From positions 6,979 to 70,978 of the forward strand of contig DATKND010000182.1 in assembly GCA_035541475.1 (NCBI GenBank): a stretch of 64,000 nucleotides of DNA. Direction: 5' to 3'. Shown one piece after another: positions 9,366 through 17,047 of this stretch. Positions within the stretch are counted from its first letter, which is position 1, and each line of letters starts with the position of its first letter. The stretch comes from DASUFZ01 sp035541475. GTDB lineage: Bacteria; Myxococcota_A; UBA9160; SMWR01. Both the position numbers and the translations under genes were made by a program. The notes below the pieces were generated by a model that was not told where the DNA came from, ran no database searches, and saw nothing but the letters and a program-made list of their open reading frames with translations.

Positions 9366-10291
9366 GGAGCTGTCTCGCGGCGCTCGAGTTCGGCGAGGAG
9401 CTCGGCGAGATCGGCGGGCGGCGGCGTGCGGAAGTCGAGTCGCCGGCCGGTTCGCGGATGCGTGAACGCGAGGCGCTCCGCATGGAGCGCCGGGCGCTCG
9501 AGCCCTGACTCCGGCGCTCCGCGCCCGCGGCGCCCGTAGACGGGATCGCCGACGATCGGCAGGCCGATCGTCGCGAGGTGCACGCGGATCTGGTGCGTGC
9601 GACCCGTCCGAGGGCGCACCTCCAGCATGGTCCGACCGCTGCGCGCAAAGCGCCGCGCGACGCGCCAGTGCGTCGCGGCCTCGCGGCCGCCGCGGGTGCG
9701 AACACTCATGCGCTTGCGGTCGCGCAGATGGCGACCGATCGGGAGGTCGACGCTTCCGCTCTCCGCGCCCGGCGTGCCGCGCACGAGCGCGAGGTATACG
9801 CGCTCGACGCTGTGCTCGCGGAACTGCTCGGCGAGATGCCGGTGCGCGAGGTCGCTCTTGGCCACGACCAGCACGCCGGACGTGCCGCGGTCGAGTCGGT
9901 GCACGATGCCCGGGCGGAGCACGTCGCCAATGCCGGCCAGGTCGTCGCAGTGGTGCAGCAACGCGTTGACGAGCGTGCCGCCCGCGTGGCCGGGCGCCGG
10001 ATGCACGACGATGCCGGCCGGCTTGTCGAGCACGATCAGATCCTCGTCCTCGTGGAGCACCGCGAGCGGGATCGACTCCGGCGCCACGCCGGAGGGCTCG
10101 GGATCCGGCGGGATCGCCTCCACCAGGTCGCCCGCGCGGACGCGCAGGCTCGGCGCTACCGCGCGCTCGTTCACGCGCACGCGCCCCTGCTCGATCCAGC
10201 GCCGCGCCTGCGAGCGCGAGCAGTTCGCGAGCCCCGCGAGCGCGAGATCGAGTCGCGCGCCCGCCTCGGCGTCTCCGACGAGGAAGTTCAC
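9362..10291 (-). CDS. rluD: RluD-type 23S rRNA pseudouridine synthase
   Basis: This RluA-family pseudouridine synthase of 309 residues probably modifies helix 69 of 23S rRNA. An S4 RNA-binding domain fills residues 12-60 (RLDLALAGLANCSRSQARRW). The catalytic domain has DLIVLDKPAGIVVHP, the catalytic Asp134 in GIVHRLDRGTSGVLVVAK, and RPRTGRTHQIRVHLA. The combination of S4 domain, HRLDRGTSG and pairing with pgeF favours RluD over RluA or RluC. ATG at 10291; a 45-base spacer separates it from the preceding gene. Confidence 0.93.
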   Translation of the reverse strand: MNFLVGDAEAGARLDLALAGLANCSRSQARRWIEQGRVRVNERAVAPSLRVRAGDLVEAIPPDPEPSGVAPESIPLAVLHEDEDLIVLDKPAGIVVHPAPGHAGGTLVNALLHHCDDLAGIGDVLRPGIVHRLDRGTSGVLVVAKSDLAHRHLAEQFREHSVERVYLALVRGTPGAESGSVDLPIGRHLRDRKRMSVRTRGGREAATHWRVARRFARSGRTMLEVRPRTGRTHQIRVHLATIGLPIVGDPVYGRRGRGAPESGLERPALHAERLAFTHPRTGRRLDFRTPPPADLAELLAELERRETAP

Positions 10292-10336
10292 GCGCCCTAG
10301 CTTGGCGCAGGCGCGGCTCCGCGTCTCGCTGTGGTC

Positions 10337-11005
10337 CTAGCGAATCGCGGGGCGCCGCGAGAACAGCCCGCGCCGGCGCTTGCTCGGGCGCTCCTCGTAC
10401 CGCTGCATGTAGCTGCGCGCGACGCGATCCGGATCGAGGCCGAGGCAGCGCGCATAACATTTGACGAAGCCCCGCACGTAGACGGCCGCCGGCAGATCGT
10501 CGAAGCGCTCCTCTTCGATGAAGCGGAGGTAGGCCGGGTTCACCTTCGTGACGCCCGCGATCTCGTCGAGCTCGATGCCGCGGCGGACGCGCAGGCGCTC
10601 GAGGCGCGCGCCGTCGTACTCGCCCTGCTCCTCCTCGCCCTCCTCCTCGTCGGGGTCGCGCGCGAGCGCGAGCGGCGGCGGCAGCACGGTCCGGGAGATG
10701 TCCATGGCCCTCGGCAGCTCGAAAGGCTCCGTCGGCTGCGGATCCGCGTACATCCCTCGCACGGGACGCGCGAGCTCTTCGTCGTATGCGCGGCGCGCGT
10801 CGTGATCGGAGAGCGTGCGGTACGCATTTTCGAGTCGCTCGCGCAGCAGCGGCAGCTCGCCTTCCTGGAAGACCGAATAGCCCGCGAGCGAGTCGTCCGC
10901 GTAGGTGGCCTTGGCGAGATGGTAGGCGCGCTCGATCTCGTCCCGCGTCGCCGACGGCGACACGTCGAGGGCCTCGTAGTGATCCTGATCGGCGATCGGC
11001 TTCAC
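10337..11005 (-). CDS. Degenerate J-domain plus RodZ-like HTH protein
   Basis: The 222-residue soluble protein has two recognisable parts. Residues 1-70 (DHYEALDVSPSATRDEIERAYHLAK then RERLENAYRTLSDHDARRAYDEEL) match a J domain, but the loop where HPD is expected reads TYADDS. The HPD tripeptide needed to stimulate DnaK is therefore missing. Residues about 130-200 (ARLERLRVRRGIELDEIAGVTKV, YLRFIEEERFDDLPAAVYVRGFVKCYARCLGLDP) match the cytoplasmic HTH of RodZ. An acidic linker joins them, and no membrane segment is seen. The GTG start overlaps the MinD-like gene (GTGA), so the two are made together. Function is unknown; a scaffold or polarity adaptor is a guess. Confidence 0.75.
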   Translation of the reverse strand: MKPIADQDHYEALDVSPSATRDEIERAYHLAKATYADDSLAGYSVFQEGELPLLRERLENAYRTLSDHDARRAYDEELARPVRGMYADPQPTEPFELPRAMDISRTVLPPPLALARDPDEEEGEEEQGEYDGARLERLRVRRGIELDEIAGVTKVNPAYLRFIEEERFDDLPAAVYVRGFVKCYARCLGLDPDRVARSYMQRYEERPSKRRRGLFSRRPAIR

Positions 11006-12033
11006 GCGGCGCCTCCGGCCTCGGGCCCGCGCGCCTCGAGCAGCTTGCGCGCGATGCGCGCGAAGTAGACCGCGGCATCCGAGCGCGGATGCGCGTCGAC
11101 CAGCGGCCGCAGCGCGCGCAGCGATCGGCGCGCGTCGTCCGTGTGGTTCAGGTAGCCGAGGTATTCGGCCTCGATCGCGAAGTAGCGCCGGCAGACGCTG
11201 CACACGGAGAAGCCCAGGCGGATGTCCTCGGCGCTGCGCGCTCCGTTCACGACCAGGCGGGGTCGGAAGGAGCGCATCACACGCCCGAAGCGAGCGCCTT
11301 CTCCGGGATCGATCTGCTCGACCTCGCGCAACAGGTCGAAGGGTGTGCGGATGCCGCGCTCGTTCCGCTCGTCCATCGCGAGGCCGACGAGCGTGCGCAC
11401 CTCCTCCGAAAGCATCGCGAGCCGCAGCCGGCGATAGAAGGCCGCGCGCATGAAGGCATACGCGTTCTCGATCGACGTCGGCTCCGGCGACAGCACGACG
11501 ATGCCGTCGTCACAGACCATGAAGTAGTCCATCACCGAGCGGTCGGTGCCGGCCGCGAGATCGAGCAGCACGAAATCGGCGTCGAGCTGGCGCAGCGCGC
11601 GCACGAATTCGATGCGCCGCGCGTGGCCCGGCTGCGGAGAGCCGAGGTTCGGACGCGTGGCCGGGACGAGTTGGAGGTTCTCGATGCTCGTATCCTCGAG
11701 CAGCTTCGGGATGTCCTCTTCGCGCTCGGCGACGTAGTCGGCGAGGCTGCGGCGCGGTCGGCGCACGCCGAGCGCCGTGTGGAGATTGGCGCCCTCGAGG
11801 TCGACATCGACAGCGACGACCCGATAGCCGCCACGTGCGAGTGTCGCCGCGAGGTTGGCGGCGACGAAGGTCTTGCCGACGCCGCCCTTCCCGCCGCCGA
11901 CGGGAATCAGCTGCGGACCTTCCGTGCGGCCGAAGCCCGGGCGCCTCGTGCGGCCGGGCTCTAAGCCGATTCGCCCGCCACCCAATGTGTGGTCCCCCCG
12001 GTCCCGAACACACCGTACCGCTTGAGCGACCAT
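11002..12033 (-). CDS. MinD/ParA-like P-loop ATPase
   Basis: The product carries a deviant Walker A motif GGGKGGVGKTFVAANLAA followed by VVAVDVDLEGANLHTALG and the Walker B region FVLLDLAAGTDRSVMDYFMV, placing it in the MinD/FlhG/ParA group of dimerising ATPases. The C-terminal third (CSVCRRYFAIEAEYLGYLNHTDDARRSL) follows the FlhG/MinD-like pattern, with no obvious amphipathic membrane helix. The ATG at 12033 puts 44 residues before the P-loop. A TTG at 11985 preceded by a G-run would shorten this and is a real alternative. It is coupled to the J-like/HTH gene, so a joint role in positioning is likely but unproved. Confidence 0.85.
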   Translation of the reverse strand: MVAQAVRCVRDRGDHTLGGGRIGLEPGRTRRPGFGRTEGPQLIPVGGGKGGVGKTFVAANLAATLARGGYRVVAVDVDLEGANLHTALGVRRPRRSLADYVAEREEDIPKLLEDTSIENLQLVPATRPNLGSPQPGHARRIEFVRALRQLDADFVLLDLAAGTDRSVMDYFMVCDDGIVVLSPEPTSIENAYAFMRAAFYRRLRLAMLSEEVRTLVGLAMDERNERGIRTPFDLLREVEQIDPGEGARFGRVMRSFRPRLVVNGARSAEDIRLGFSVCSVCRRYFAIEAEYLGYLNHTDDARRSLRALRPLVDAHPRSDAAVYFARIARKLLEARGPEAGGAA

Positions 12034-12058
12034 GCGCCATGGGCGGCGCGCGTCGCAC

Positions 12059-12661
12059 TCAGTCGCCGCCGACGGCCCTCCGCTGCACCGCGCCTCGTCC
12101 GTCGACGACGTGGAGGAACGGCTGCCACTCCTCGAAACGCGCGGACGCGGCGGTGTGGTGGACGAGCGGCGTCCAGCGCGGGCGCATCGGCTGGCGCAGC
12201 AGGCGCAAGCGCGCCTGCGCGGGCGTCCTGCCGCCCTTGCGTCGATTGCAGTCGACGCAGCTCGCCACGACGTTCTCCCAGGTCGTGCGACCGCCGAGCG
12301 AGCGCGGGATCACGTGATCGAGGTTCAGCTCGGAGCGCAGCGGCCTCCGGCCGCAGTACTGACACGTGAACTTGTCCCGCGCGAAGATGTTGAGCCGGCT
12401 GTAGCGGACGTGTCGCCGCGGCACGCGGTCGAAGTGCTGGAGCACGATTACTCTTGGCACGCGCAGGCGACCGCTCGGCGTCCCGATCTCTTCGCCGCCT
12501 TCGGGAGCGAGCCGGCACCACGCATCGAAGTCGAACGTCTCGTAGGCGTGATTCACGGCCAGCGCGTTGCCGGAGAAGATCAGCGAGAAGGCTCGACGCG
12601 CGGTCGTGACGTGGACCGGAAGGTAGGACCGATTCAACACGAGCACATTGGAATTCAGCAT
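12059..12661 (-). CDS. HNH endonuclease family protein
   Basis: The 200-residue protein has a central HNH/zinc module: two CxxC pairs (CQYCG and CVDCN) flank LNLDHVIPRSLGGRTTWEN, giving the His-Asn-His metal site. The N-terminus (VLVLNRSYLPVHVTTARRAFSLIFSGNALAV) is the conserved start of the stand-alone bacterial HNH family that is widespread in chromosomes and not tied to restriction modules. Its substrate is unknown. It lies 25 bases before the MinD-like gene. A sigma70-like promoter is visible just upstream, so it may start the 12-kb minus-strand series. Confidence 0.88.
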   Translation of the reverse strand: MLNSNVLVLNRSYLPVHVTTARRAFSLIFSGNALAVNHAYETFDFDAWCRLAPEGGEEIGTPSGRLRVPRVIVLQHFDRVPRRHVRYSRLNIFARDKFTCQYCGRRPLRSELNLDHVIPRSLGGRTTWENVVASCVDCNRRKGGRTPAQARLRLLRQPMRPRWTPLVHHTAASARFEEWQPFLHVVDGRGAVQRRAVGGD

Positions 12662-12676
12662 GTTCGACGGTCACTT

Positions 12677-12705
12677 ATCGTAAAGGAAGCATTCGGTTCG
12701 ATCAA
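12677..12705 (-). promoter_or_regulatory. Sigma70-like promoter for the HNH gene
   Basis: On the minus strand TTGATC (-35) and TACGAT (-10) are separated by exactly 17 bases. They overlap the selA stop codon and lie 15 bases before the HNH start codon. The predicted leader is only about 8-10 bases long. The local AT content is higher than its surroundings. Confidence 0.45.
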
Positions 12706-14093
12706 CGCAGGACCGAGCGGAGCGCCTCCTCGATCGGCTTCTCGTCCTCGGGCTCGAGACTTCGCAGGTCGAGGATGACACGGTCGTCACGGATGCGGCC
12801 GAGCACGGGTGGATGGCCGCGCCGCAGGCGCTGCGAGAGATCGCCGGCCGCGATCGGCGCTCGCAGCGCAACGACCCACGTCGCGAGCGCCAGCTCCGGC
12901 AGCGCGCCGCCCCCGGCGTAGCTGACGTCGCGCATCGCCTCGGCTTCGAGTCCCTCCCCGGCCCTTCGGATCCGCTCCGCGAGCGCGCGCGCCCGGCGCT
13001 CGAGCTCCGCCTCCGGCTCGAGCAGTCGCCGCAGCACGGGGAGCTCGGTCTGCGCGCGGCCGTCGAGCAGGCTCGAGAGCGTCCAGTCGAGACCCGCGAG
13101 CGCGAGCTTGTCGAGCCGCAACGCGCGCGCGAGCGGGTTGCGGCGCATCGCCTGGGCGTGCGTCTCGGAGGCGGTGAGCGCGATGCCCGCCTGCGGGCCG
13201 CCGAGCAGCTTGTCACCCGAGAAGCACACGATCTCGGCGCCGGCGCGCAGCCGCGTCGGCGCGAAGCTCTCGGCCGGGAGGCCATGCTCCGAGAGATCGA
13301 TCAGGGTGCCGCTGCCGAGATCTTCGACGACGACGAGTCCTCGCATTCGAGCGAGTGAAGCGAGCTCCGGCAGGCCTGCTTCCGCGACGAAGCCGTGCTG
13401 CGAGAAGTTGCTGCGGTGAACCTTCAACAGCACGGCGGTCGACGGCCCGATCGCGCGCTCGTAGTCGGAGAGATGCGTGCGATTGGTGGTCCCGACTTCG
13501 ACGAGCCGCGCGCCGGCGGACGCCAGGATCTCGGGCACGCGGAACGATCCTCCGATCTCGACGAGCTCGCCGCGCGACACGATCACCTCGCGATCGCGCG
13601 CGAGCGTCGCGAGCACGAGGAGCAGCGCAGCCGCGTTGTTGTTCACCACCACCGCATCCGGAACTCCGGCCAGCATCCGGAGCTTCTCGACTGCGGCATC
13701 CGACCGGCTTCCCCGATCACCGCTGTCGAGATCGAGCTCGAGATCGGTGTAGCCGCATGCCGCCCGCGCGATCGCCTGCGCGGCACCCGAGGCGAGAGGC
13801 GCCCGGCCGAGATTCGTGTGGAGCACGATCCCCGTCGCGTTGACGACTCGTCCGGGATGCGGACGCGAGAGATCACGAGCTCGGCGAGCGGCGACCTCTG
13901 CGAGAGCTTCGAGACTCGGTGGAGCCGACGCGCTCGACATCGCCGCGCGGGCCTCGGATAGCGCGTCGCGCGCGGCCTGCAGGGCTGCCCAGCGCGGGAA
14001 TCCCGTGTCGAATATCTCCAGTGCCCGCGCCAGCCGATCGACTGGAGGAAGGGATCTCCGCAGATCGGGCTTGACCGGACGTTCGGAATTCAT
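12702..14093 (-). CDS. selA: SelA, L-seryl-tRNA(Sec) selenium transferase
   Basis: SelA converts Ser-tRNA(Sec) to Sec-tRNA(Sec) with selenophosphate and PLP. From the ATG at 14093 the protein has 463 residues, the same as the E. coli enzyme. The PLP lysine falls at residue 295 in CFSGDKLLGGPQAGI, also as in E. coli. VVNATGIVLHTNLGRAPL, YTDLELDLDSGDRGSR, VNNNAAALLL and VVEDLGSGTLIDL are all family signatures. An in-frame GTG at 14150 would add 19 basic residues, but the ATG aligns better with known SelA starts. The genome therefore probably makes selenoproteins. selB, selD and the Sec tRNA gene are not in this window. Confidence 0.96.
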   Translation of the reverse strand: MNSERPVKPDLRRSLPPVDRLARALEIFDTGFPRWAALQAARDALSEARAAMSSASAPPSLEALAEVAARRARDLSRPHPGRVVNATGIVLHTNLGRAPLASGAAQAIARAACGYTDLELDLDSGDRGSRSDAAVEKLRMLAGVPDAVVVNNNAAALLLVLATLARDREVIVSRGELVEIGGSFRVPEILASAGARLVEVGTTNRTHLSDYERAIGPSTAVLLKVHRSNFSQHGFVAEAGLPELASLARMRGLVVVEDLGSGTLIDLSEHGLPAESFAPTRLRAGAEIVCFSGDKLLGGPQAGIALTASETHAQAMRRNPLARALRLDKLALAGLDWTLSSLLDGRAQTELPVLRRLLEPEAELERRARALAERIRRAGEGLEAEAMRDVSYAGGGALPELALATWVVALRAPIAAGDLSQRLRRGHPPVLGRIRDDRVILDLRSLEPEDEKPIEEALRSVLR

Positions 14094-14326
14094 GATTTTC
14101 CGATCACGTTTTTGATGCGACCGAAGGCGGTCGTCCCACGGGGAAGACACACCGGAGCAGCGGGCCGCGACAAGAGCTCCTCGCAGAGGTGGACGCGAAG
14201 AGGAGCAGCGTGGCCGAGCCGCGAACGGGTTCTCCGAAGCTCCGGACGATCGCTGGGTGTGGCCCGATCGGGATGGATGGGCGGCGGGGAGCTGCGCGGT
14301 CTCGAATCAAGGACCACCAGGGTCGC

Positions 14327-14355
14327 ACCGTATCGAGGCTTCCTGTGCGAGTCAA
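14327..14355 (-). promoter_or_regulatory. Sigma70-like promoter toward selA
   Basis: On the minus strand TTGACT (14355-14350) and TACGGT (14332-14327) are separated by 17 bases. Transcription would start near 14320 and leave a leader of about 225 bases before the selA ATG. The -35 is close to consensus and the -10 is moderate. Confidence 0.42.
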
Positions 14356-14419
14356 CGTTTTCGATAGCGATTTCGGGACATTAGAGAGAGGTCCCATCCG
14401 TCCGGCGACACGATTCCGC

Positions 14420-14463
14420 GCGCCGGATCCGAGCTGACCCCGCCAGCGCCGGCGATCCGGCGC
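14420..14463 (+). other. Stem-loop with 10-bp arms in the rng leader
   Basis: GCGCCGGATC at 14420-14429 pairs perfectly with GATCCGGCGC at 14454-14463, leaving a 24-base loop, and ends 46 bases before the rng start codon. RNase E/G genes are autoregulated through 5' leader hairpins in enterobacteria, so a similar role is plausible (inference). It could also be a DNA operator. Confidence 0.42.
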
Positions 14464-14509
14464 TCGAACACTCCCTCGCCCGAAGGCTCGCCAACGCCGA
14501 GGCAGGCGG

Positions 14510-16321
14510 ATGGCGTCAAGGACGGGACAACGATTCGGGAACGGCCGCGCGGCTGCTCCCAACGAAATCATCATCAACGTCGGGGCCGGGGAGACGCGCG
14601 TCGCGATCCTCGAACATCAGACGTTCGCCGAGCTGCACATCGAGCGCGAGCGCGAGCGCAGCGTCGCCGGCATGGTCGTGAAGGGCCGCGTCACGCGGGT
14701 CCTTCCCGGCATGCAGGCGGCGTTCGTCGACATCGGACTCGAGAAGGCGGCCTTCCTCTACGTCGGGGATTACCTCGACGAGGAAGGGCACCTCGATCCC
14801 GACGTCGAGGACGAGGAGGGCGCGCGACCTCGGCGAGGTCGGGGTCGCCACGCGAACCGACCGATCCCGAACATCGAGACGGTGCTGCGCGAGGGTCAGG
14901 AGATCATCGTGCAGGTCGCCAAGGAGCCGATCGGCTCGAAGGGCGCGCGCATCACGTCGCACGTCTCGATCGCTGGACGCCACCTCGTGCTGACGCCGTG
15001 GGCGAAGCGGGTCGGTGTCTCGCGGCGCATCGACTCCGATCGCGAGCGCCGGAGGCTGCGAGAGGTGGTCACGCGGCTCTCGGGCGGAAAGCTCGGCTTC
15101 ATCATCCGCACCGCGGGTGAAGGCACGAGCGAGGCCGACCTCGAAGCCGACGTGAACTACCTGAGCTCTGTCTGGGAGCAGATCCAGGAGCGCCGCGACC
15201 GCGTCTCGGCGCCGACGGTGCTGTTCGAGGAGCTCGCGCTGCCGCTGCGCGCGATCCGCGACTTCGCCAACTCCCGCACCCGGCGAATCGCGATCGACGA
15301 TCCCGACACCCACCGCAGCATGCAGGAGTTCCTGGCGCGCTTCGTCGCCGACCCGAAGCCGCAGCTCGAGCTCTACACGGGCGCGCTGCCGATCTTCGAT
15401 CACTTCGGCATCGAGGTGAACATCGACGAGAACCTCGGTCGGAAGGTGTGGTTGCGGTCCGGCGGCTATCTGATCATCGATCAGAGCGAGGCGCTGACCT
15501 CGATCGACGTCAACACCGGTCGCTACGTAGGCAAGCGCGATCTCGAGGAGACGGTCCTCAAGACCAACCTCGAGGCCGTGCAGGAGGTGGTCCACCAGCT
15601 CCGCTTCCGCAACATCGGCGGGCTCATCATCATCGATCTGATCGACATGGAGAGCGCGGAGAACCGCGAGAAGGTCCACCGCGCGCTCCAGGAGGCGCTG
15701 CGCGAGGACAAGGCCAAGACCAACCTGCTGAAGATCTCCGATCTCGGCCTCGTCGAGATGACGCGCAAGCGCACGCGCGAGAACCTGGTGCAGCAGCTGT
15801 GCGAGCCGTGCAGCTACTGCGATGGCCGCGGCTACGTGATCTCGGCCGAGAGCGTCGCGTACAAGGTGCTGCGCGAGATCCGCAAGGATCTACCGCGCTT
15901 CTGCGGCCGGCAGATCGCCGTTTCCGTCAACCCGCGCGTCGCGGAGATGCTGCTCGGCCCGGCGCGCCGGGCGACGCAGCGGCTCTCGGGCGAGCTCGGA
16001 CGCGAGATCGAGATCCGCGCACGGCCCGGTCTGCACCAGGAGCAGTTCGAGGTGGTGGCGCTCGACCGCGGCCCCGCGGTCGAGATCCCGCTCGGCTGGC
16101 TCGGTGATCGCGAGCGCAGGACGGCCGGGAGCCGGAAGGATGGTGGCCCGACTACTCCGATGGAGGAGTCGTCGGGGGCCTCCTCCGGGGACGGGGAATC
16201 GCCGCTCGCGGAGCCCGACGGAGAGGCCGGCTCGAAGCCCGATTCCGAGCCGGCGCTCGCCGTTGACGTCGGAAGCGAAAACCCGATAATCCCGCGCCTT
16301 CAGATTGGCGAGGACTCGTGA
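14510..16321 (+). CDS. rng: Ribonuclease E/G
   Basis: This single-strand endoribonuclease handles rRNA and mRNA processing; the 603-residue length suits the RNase G-like form. An S1 domain (about 50-155) is split by an acidic then Arg-rich insert (DPDVEDEEGARPRRGRGR, 97-112). The catalytic Asp-containing segments are TSIDVNTG (Asp333) and IIIDLIDMES (Asp376/379). The zinc-link cysteines are C431/C434/C437 in CEPCSYCDGRG after VEMTRKRTREN. The tail after residue 545 is low-complexity. The stop shares one base with the rplU start, tying an rRNA-processing enzyme to ribosomal protein genes. An upstream hairpin may regulate it. Confidence 0.94.
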   Translation: MASRTGQRFGNGRAAAPNEIIINVGAGETRVAILEHQTFAELHIERERERSVAGMVVKGRVTRVLPGMQAAFVDIGLEKAAFLYVGDYLDEEGHLDPDVEDEEGARPRRGRGRHANRPIPNIETVLREGQEIIVQVAKEPIGSKGARITSHVSIAGRHLVLTPWAKRVGVSRRIDSDRERRRLREVVTRLSGGKLGFIIRTAGEGTSEADLEADVNYLSSVWEQIQERRDRVSAPTVLFEELALPLRAIRDFANSRTRRIAIDDPDTHRSMQEFLARFVADPKPQLELYTGALPIFDHFGIEVNIDENLGRKVWLRSGGYLIIDQSEALTSIDVNTGRYVGKRDLEETVLKTNLEAVQEVVHQLRFRNIGGLIIIDLIDMESAENREKVHRALQEALREDKAKTNLLKISDLGLVEMTRKRTRENLVQQLCEPCSYCDGRGYVISAESVAYKVLREIRKDLPRFCGRQIAVSVNPRVAEMLLGPARRATQRLSGELGREIEIRARPGLHQEQFEVVALDRGPAVEIPLGWLGDRERRTAGSRKDGGPTTPMEESSGASSGDGESPLAEPDGEAGSKPDSEPALAVDVGSENPIIPRLQIGEDS

Positions 16322-16632
16322 TGTACGCCGTCGTGCGCAGCGGTGGCAAGCAGTACCGGGTGGAGCCCGGTCAGCGGATCCGGGTGGAGAAGCTGGCGGG
16401 CTCGGTGGGCGACGCCGTCGAGCTCGGCGAGGTGCTGCTGATCGGCGGCGAGGGAGACGCTCGTGTCGGCACGCCGCTCGTTGCGGGCGCCCGAGCGCAC
16501 GGCACGATCGTCGGTCAGGCGCGCGGCCCGAAGGTGATGCTCTTCAAGTACAAGCGCCGGAAGAACTACCGGCGCAAGCAGGGGCATCGACAGTCTTTTA
16601 CGGAGATTCTCGTCGATCGTATCGAGGGCTAG
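16321..16632 (+). CDS. rplU: Ribosomal protein bL21
   Basis: The 103-residue product matches bL21 in length and in sequence: MYAVVRSGGKQYRVEPGQRIRVEKL at the start and KVMLFKYKRRKNYRRKQGHRQ near the end. L21 binds 23S rRNA next to L20. The ATG at 16321 shares its A with the rng stop (TGATG). A GTG one codon earlier is possible but would give a Met-Met start. It is followed by rpmA in the usual rplU-rpmA-obgE order, here with a hairpin-rich repeat in the spacer. Confidence 0.97.
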   Translation: MYAVVRSGGKQYRVEPGQRIRVEKLAGSVGDAVELGEVLLIGGEGDARVGTPLVAGARAHGTIVGQARGPKVMLFKYKRRKNYRRKQGHRQSFTEILVDRIEG

Positions 16633-16654
16633 CCGTCCTCTTTCGAAAACACAG

Positions 16655-16716
16655 CGCGCGCAACGCGCGGCAAGCGCCGAAGGCGCGCGCAGCTCGCGAA
16701 GGCGAGCGGAGTTCAG
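16655..16716 (+). repeat. Tandem-hairpin repeat, copy A
   Basis: Three adjacent short-loop hairpins lie in the rplU-rpmA spacer: stem CGCGCG with loop CAA (16655-16669), stem GCGCC with loop GAA (16674-16686), and stem GCTCGC with loop GAAG (16692-16707). GTTCAG follows. Related copies are at 23457, 34415, 41114 and 63439. The central CAA-stem-GAA-stem core is shared. This copy ends five bases before the rpmA ATG. Confidence 0.65.
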
Positions 16717-16721
16717 TCGAG

Positions 16722-16970
16722 ATGGCGCATAAGAAGGGTCAAGGCAGCTCGCGCAACGGGCGCGACAGCAACTCGCAGCGCCGGGGCGTGAAGGTCTACG
16801 CGGGCCAGCGCGTGCACGCGGGCAGCATCCTCGTGCGCCAGGTCGGCACGCGCATCCATCCCGGTCCGAACGTCGGCGTCGCGAAGGACTTCACGCTGTT
16901 CGCCCTGCGCGACGGAGTCGTGCACTACGGGCGATCGGGTGGCCGCATGATCGCGCGGGTCCAGGAGTAG
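16722..16970 (+). CDS. rpmA: Ribosomal protein bL27
   Basis: This 82-residue protein of the large subunit places its N-terminus near the peptidyl transferase centre. The sequence MAHKKGQGSSRNGRDSNSQR followed by GVKVYAGQRVHAGSILVRQVGT and HPGPNVGVAKDFTLFAL is unmistakable. There is no Firmicutes-type cleavable N-terminal extension. The ATG at 16722 follows the copy A repeat directly, whose GGAG (16707-16711) may serve as part of the ribosome-binding region. Confidence 0.97.
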   Translation: MAHKKGQGSSRNGRDSNSQRRGVKVYAGQRVHAGSILVRQVGTRIHPGPNVGVAKDFTLFALRDGVVHYGRSGGRMIARVQE

Positions 16971-17047
16971 GCCTCGCTCTCGAGCCTGCGGGGGGCTCTC
17001 TCTCCCGCGCCGGATGCCACACCGGGCCCCCTACACTCCGGCGACCC

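Larger units (their letters stand above)
14094..14509. other. Divergent selA / rng intergenic region
   Basis: These 416 bases separate divergent genes. I see a sigma70-like promoter toward selA (14327-14355) and a stem-loop with 10-bp arms in the rng leader (14420-14463). I looked for a selenocysteine tRNA gene next to selA and found no credible T-arm or acceptor stem. No coding frame here looks real. Confidence 0.6.

Noticed and set aside
12427..12445. TGGCACG inside the HNH gene as a sigma54 promoter.
   Set aside because: No TTGC follows at the required four-base spacing, and it lies within coding sequence.
14094..14509. A selenocysteine tRNA gene beside selA.
   Set aside because: No matching acceptor stem, extended variable arm or GTTCGAATC-type T-loop could be assembled; the closest string near 14300 does not pair.
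16655..16716. Reading the dispersed hairpin repeats as CRISPR or as intrinsic terminators.
   Set aside because: Copies are single, far apart and not spaced by unique spacers. They lack U-runs, and four sit inside operons whose downstream genes should be expressed.
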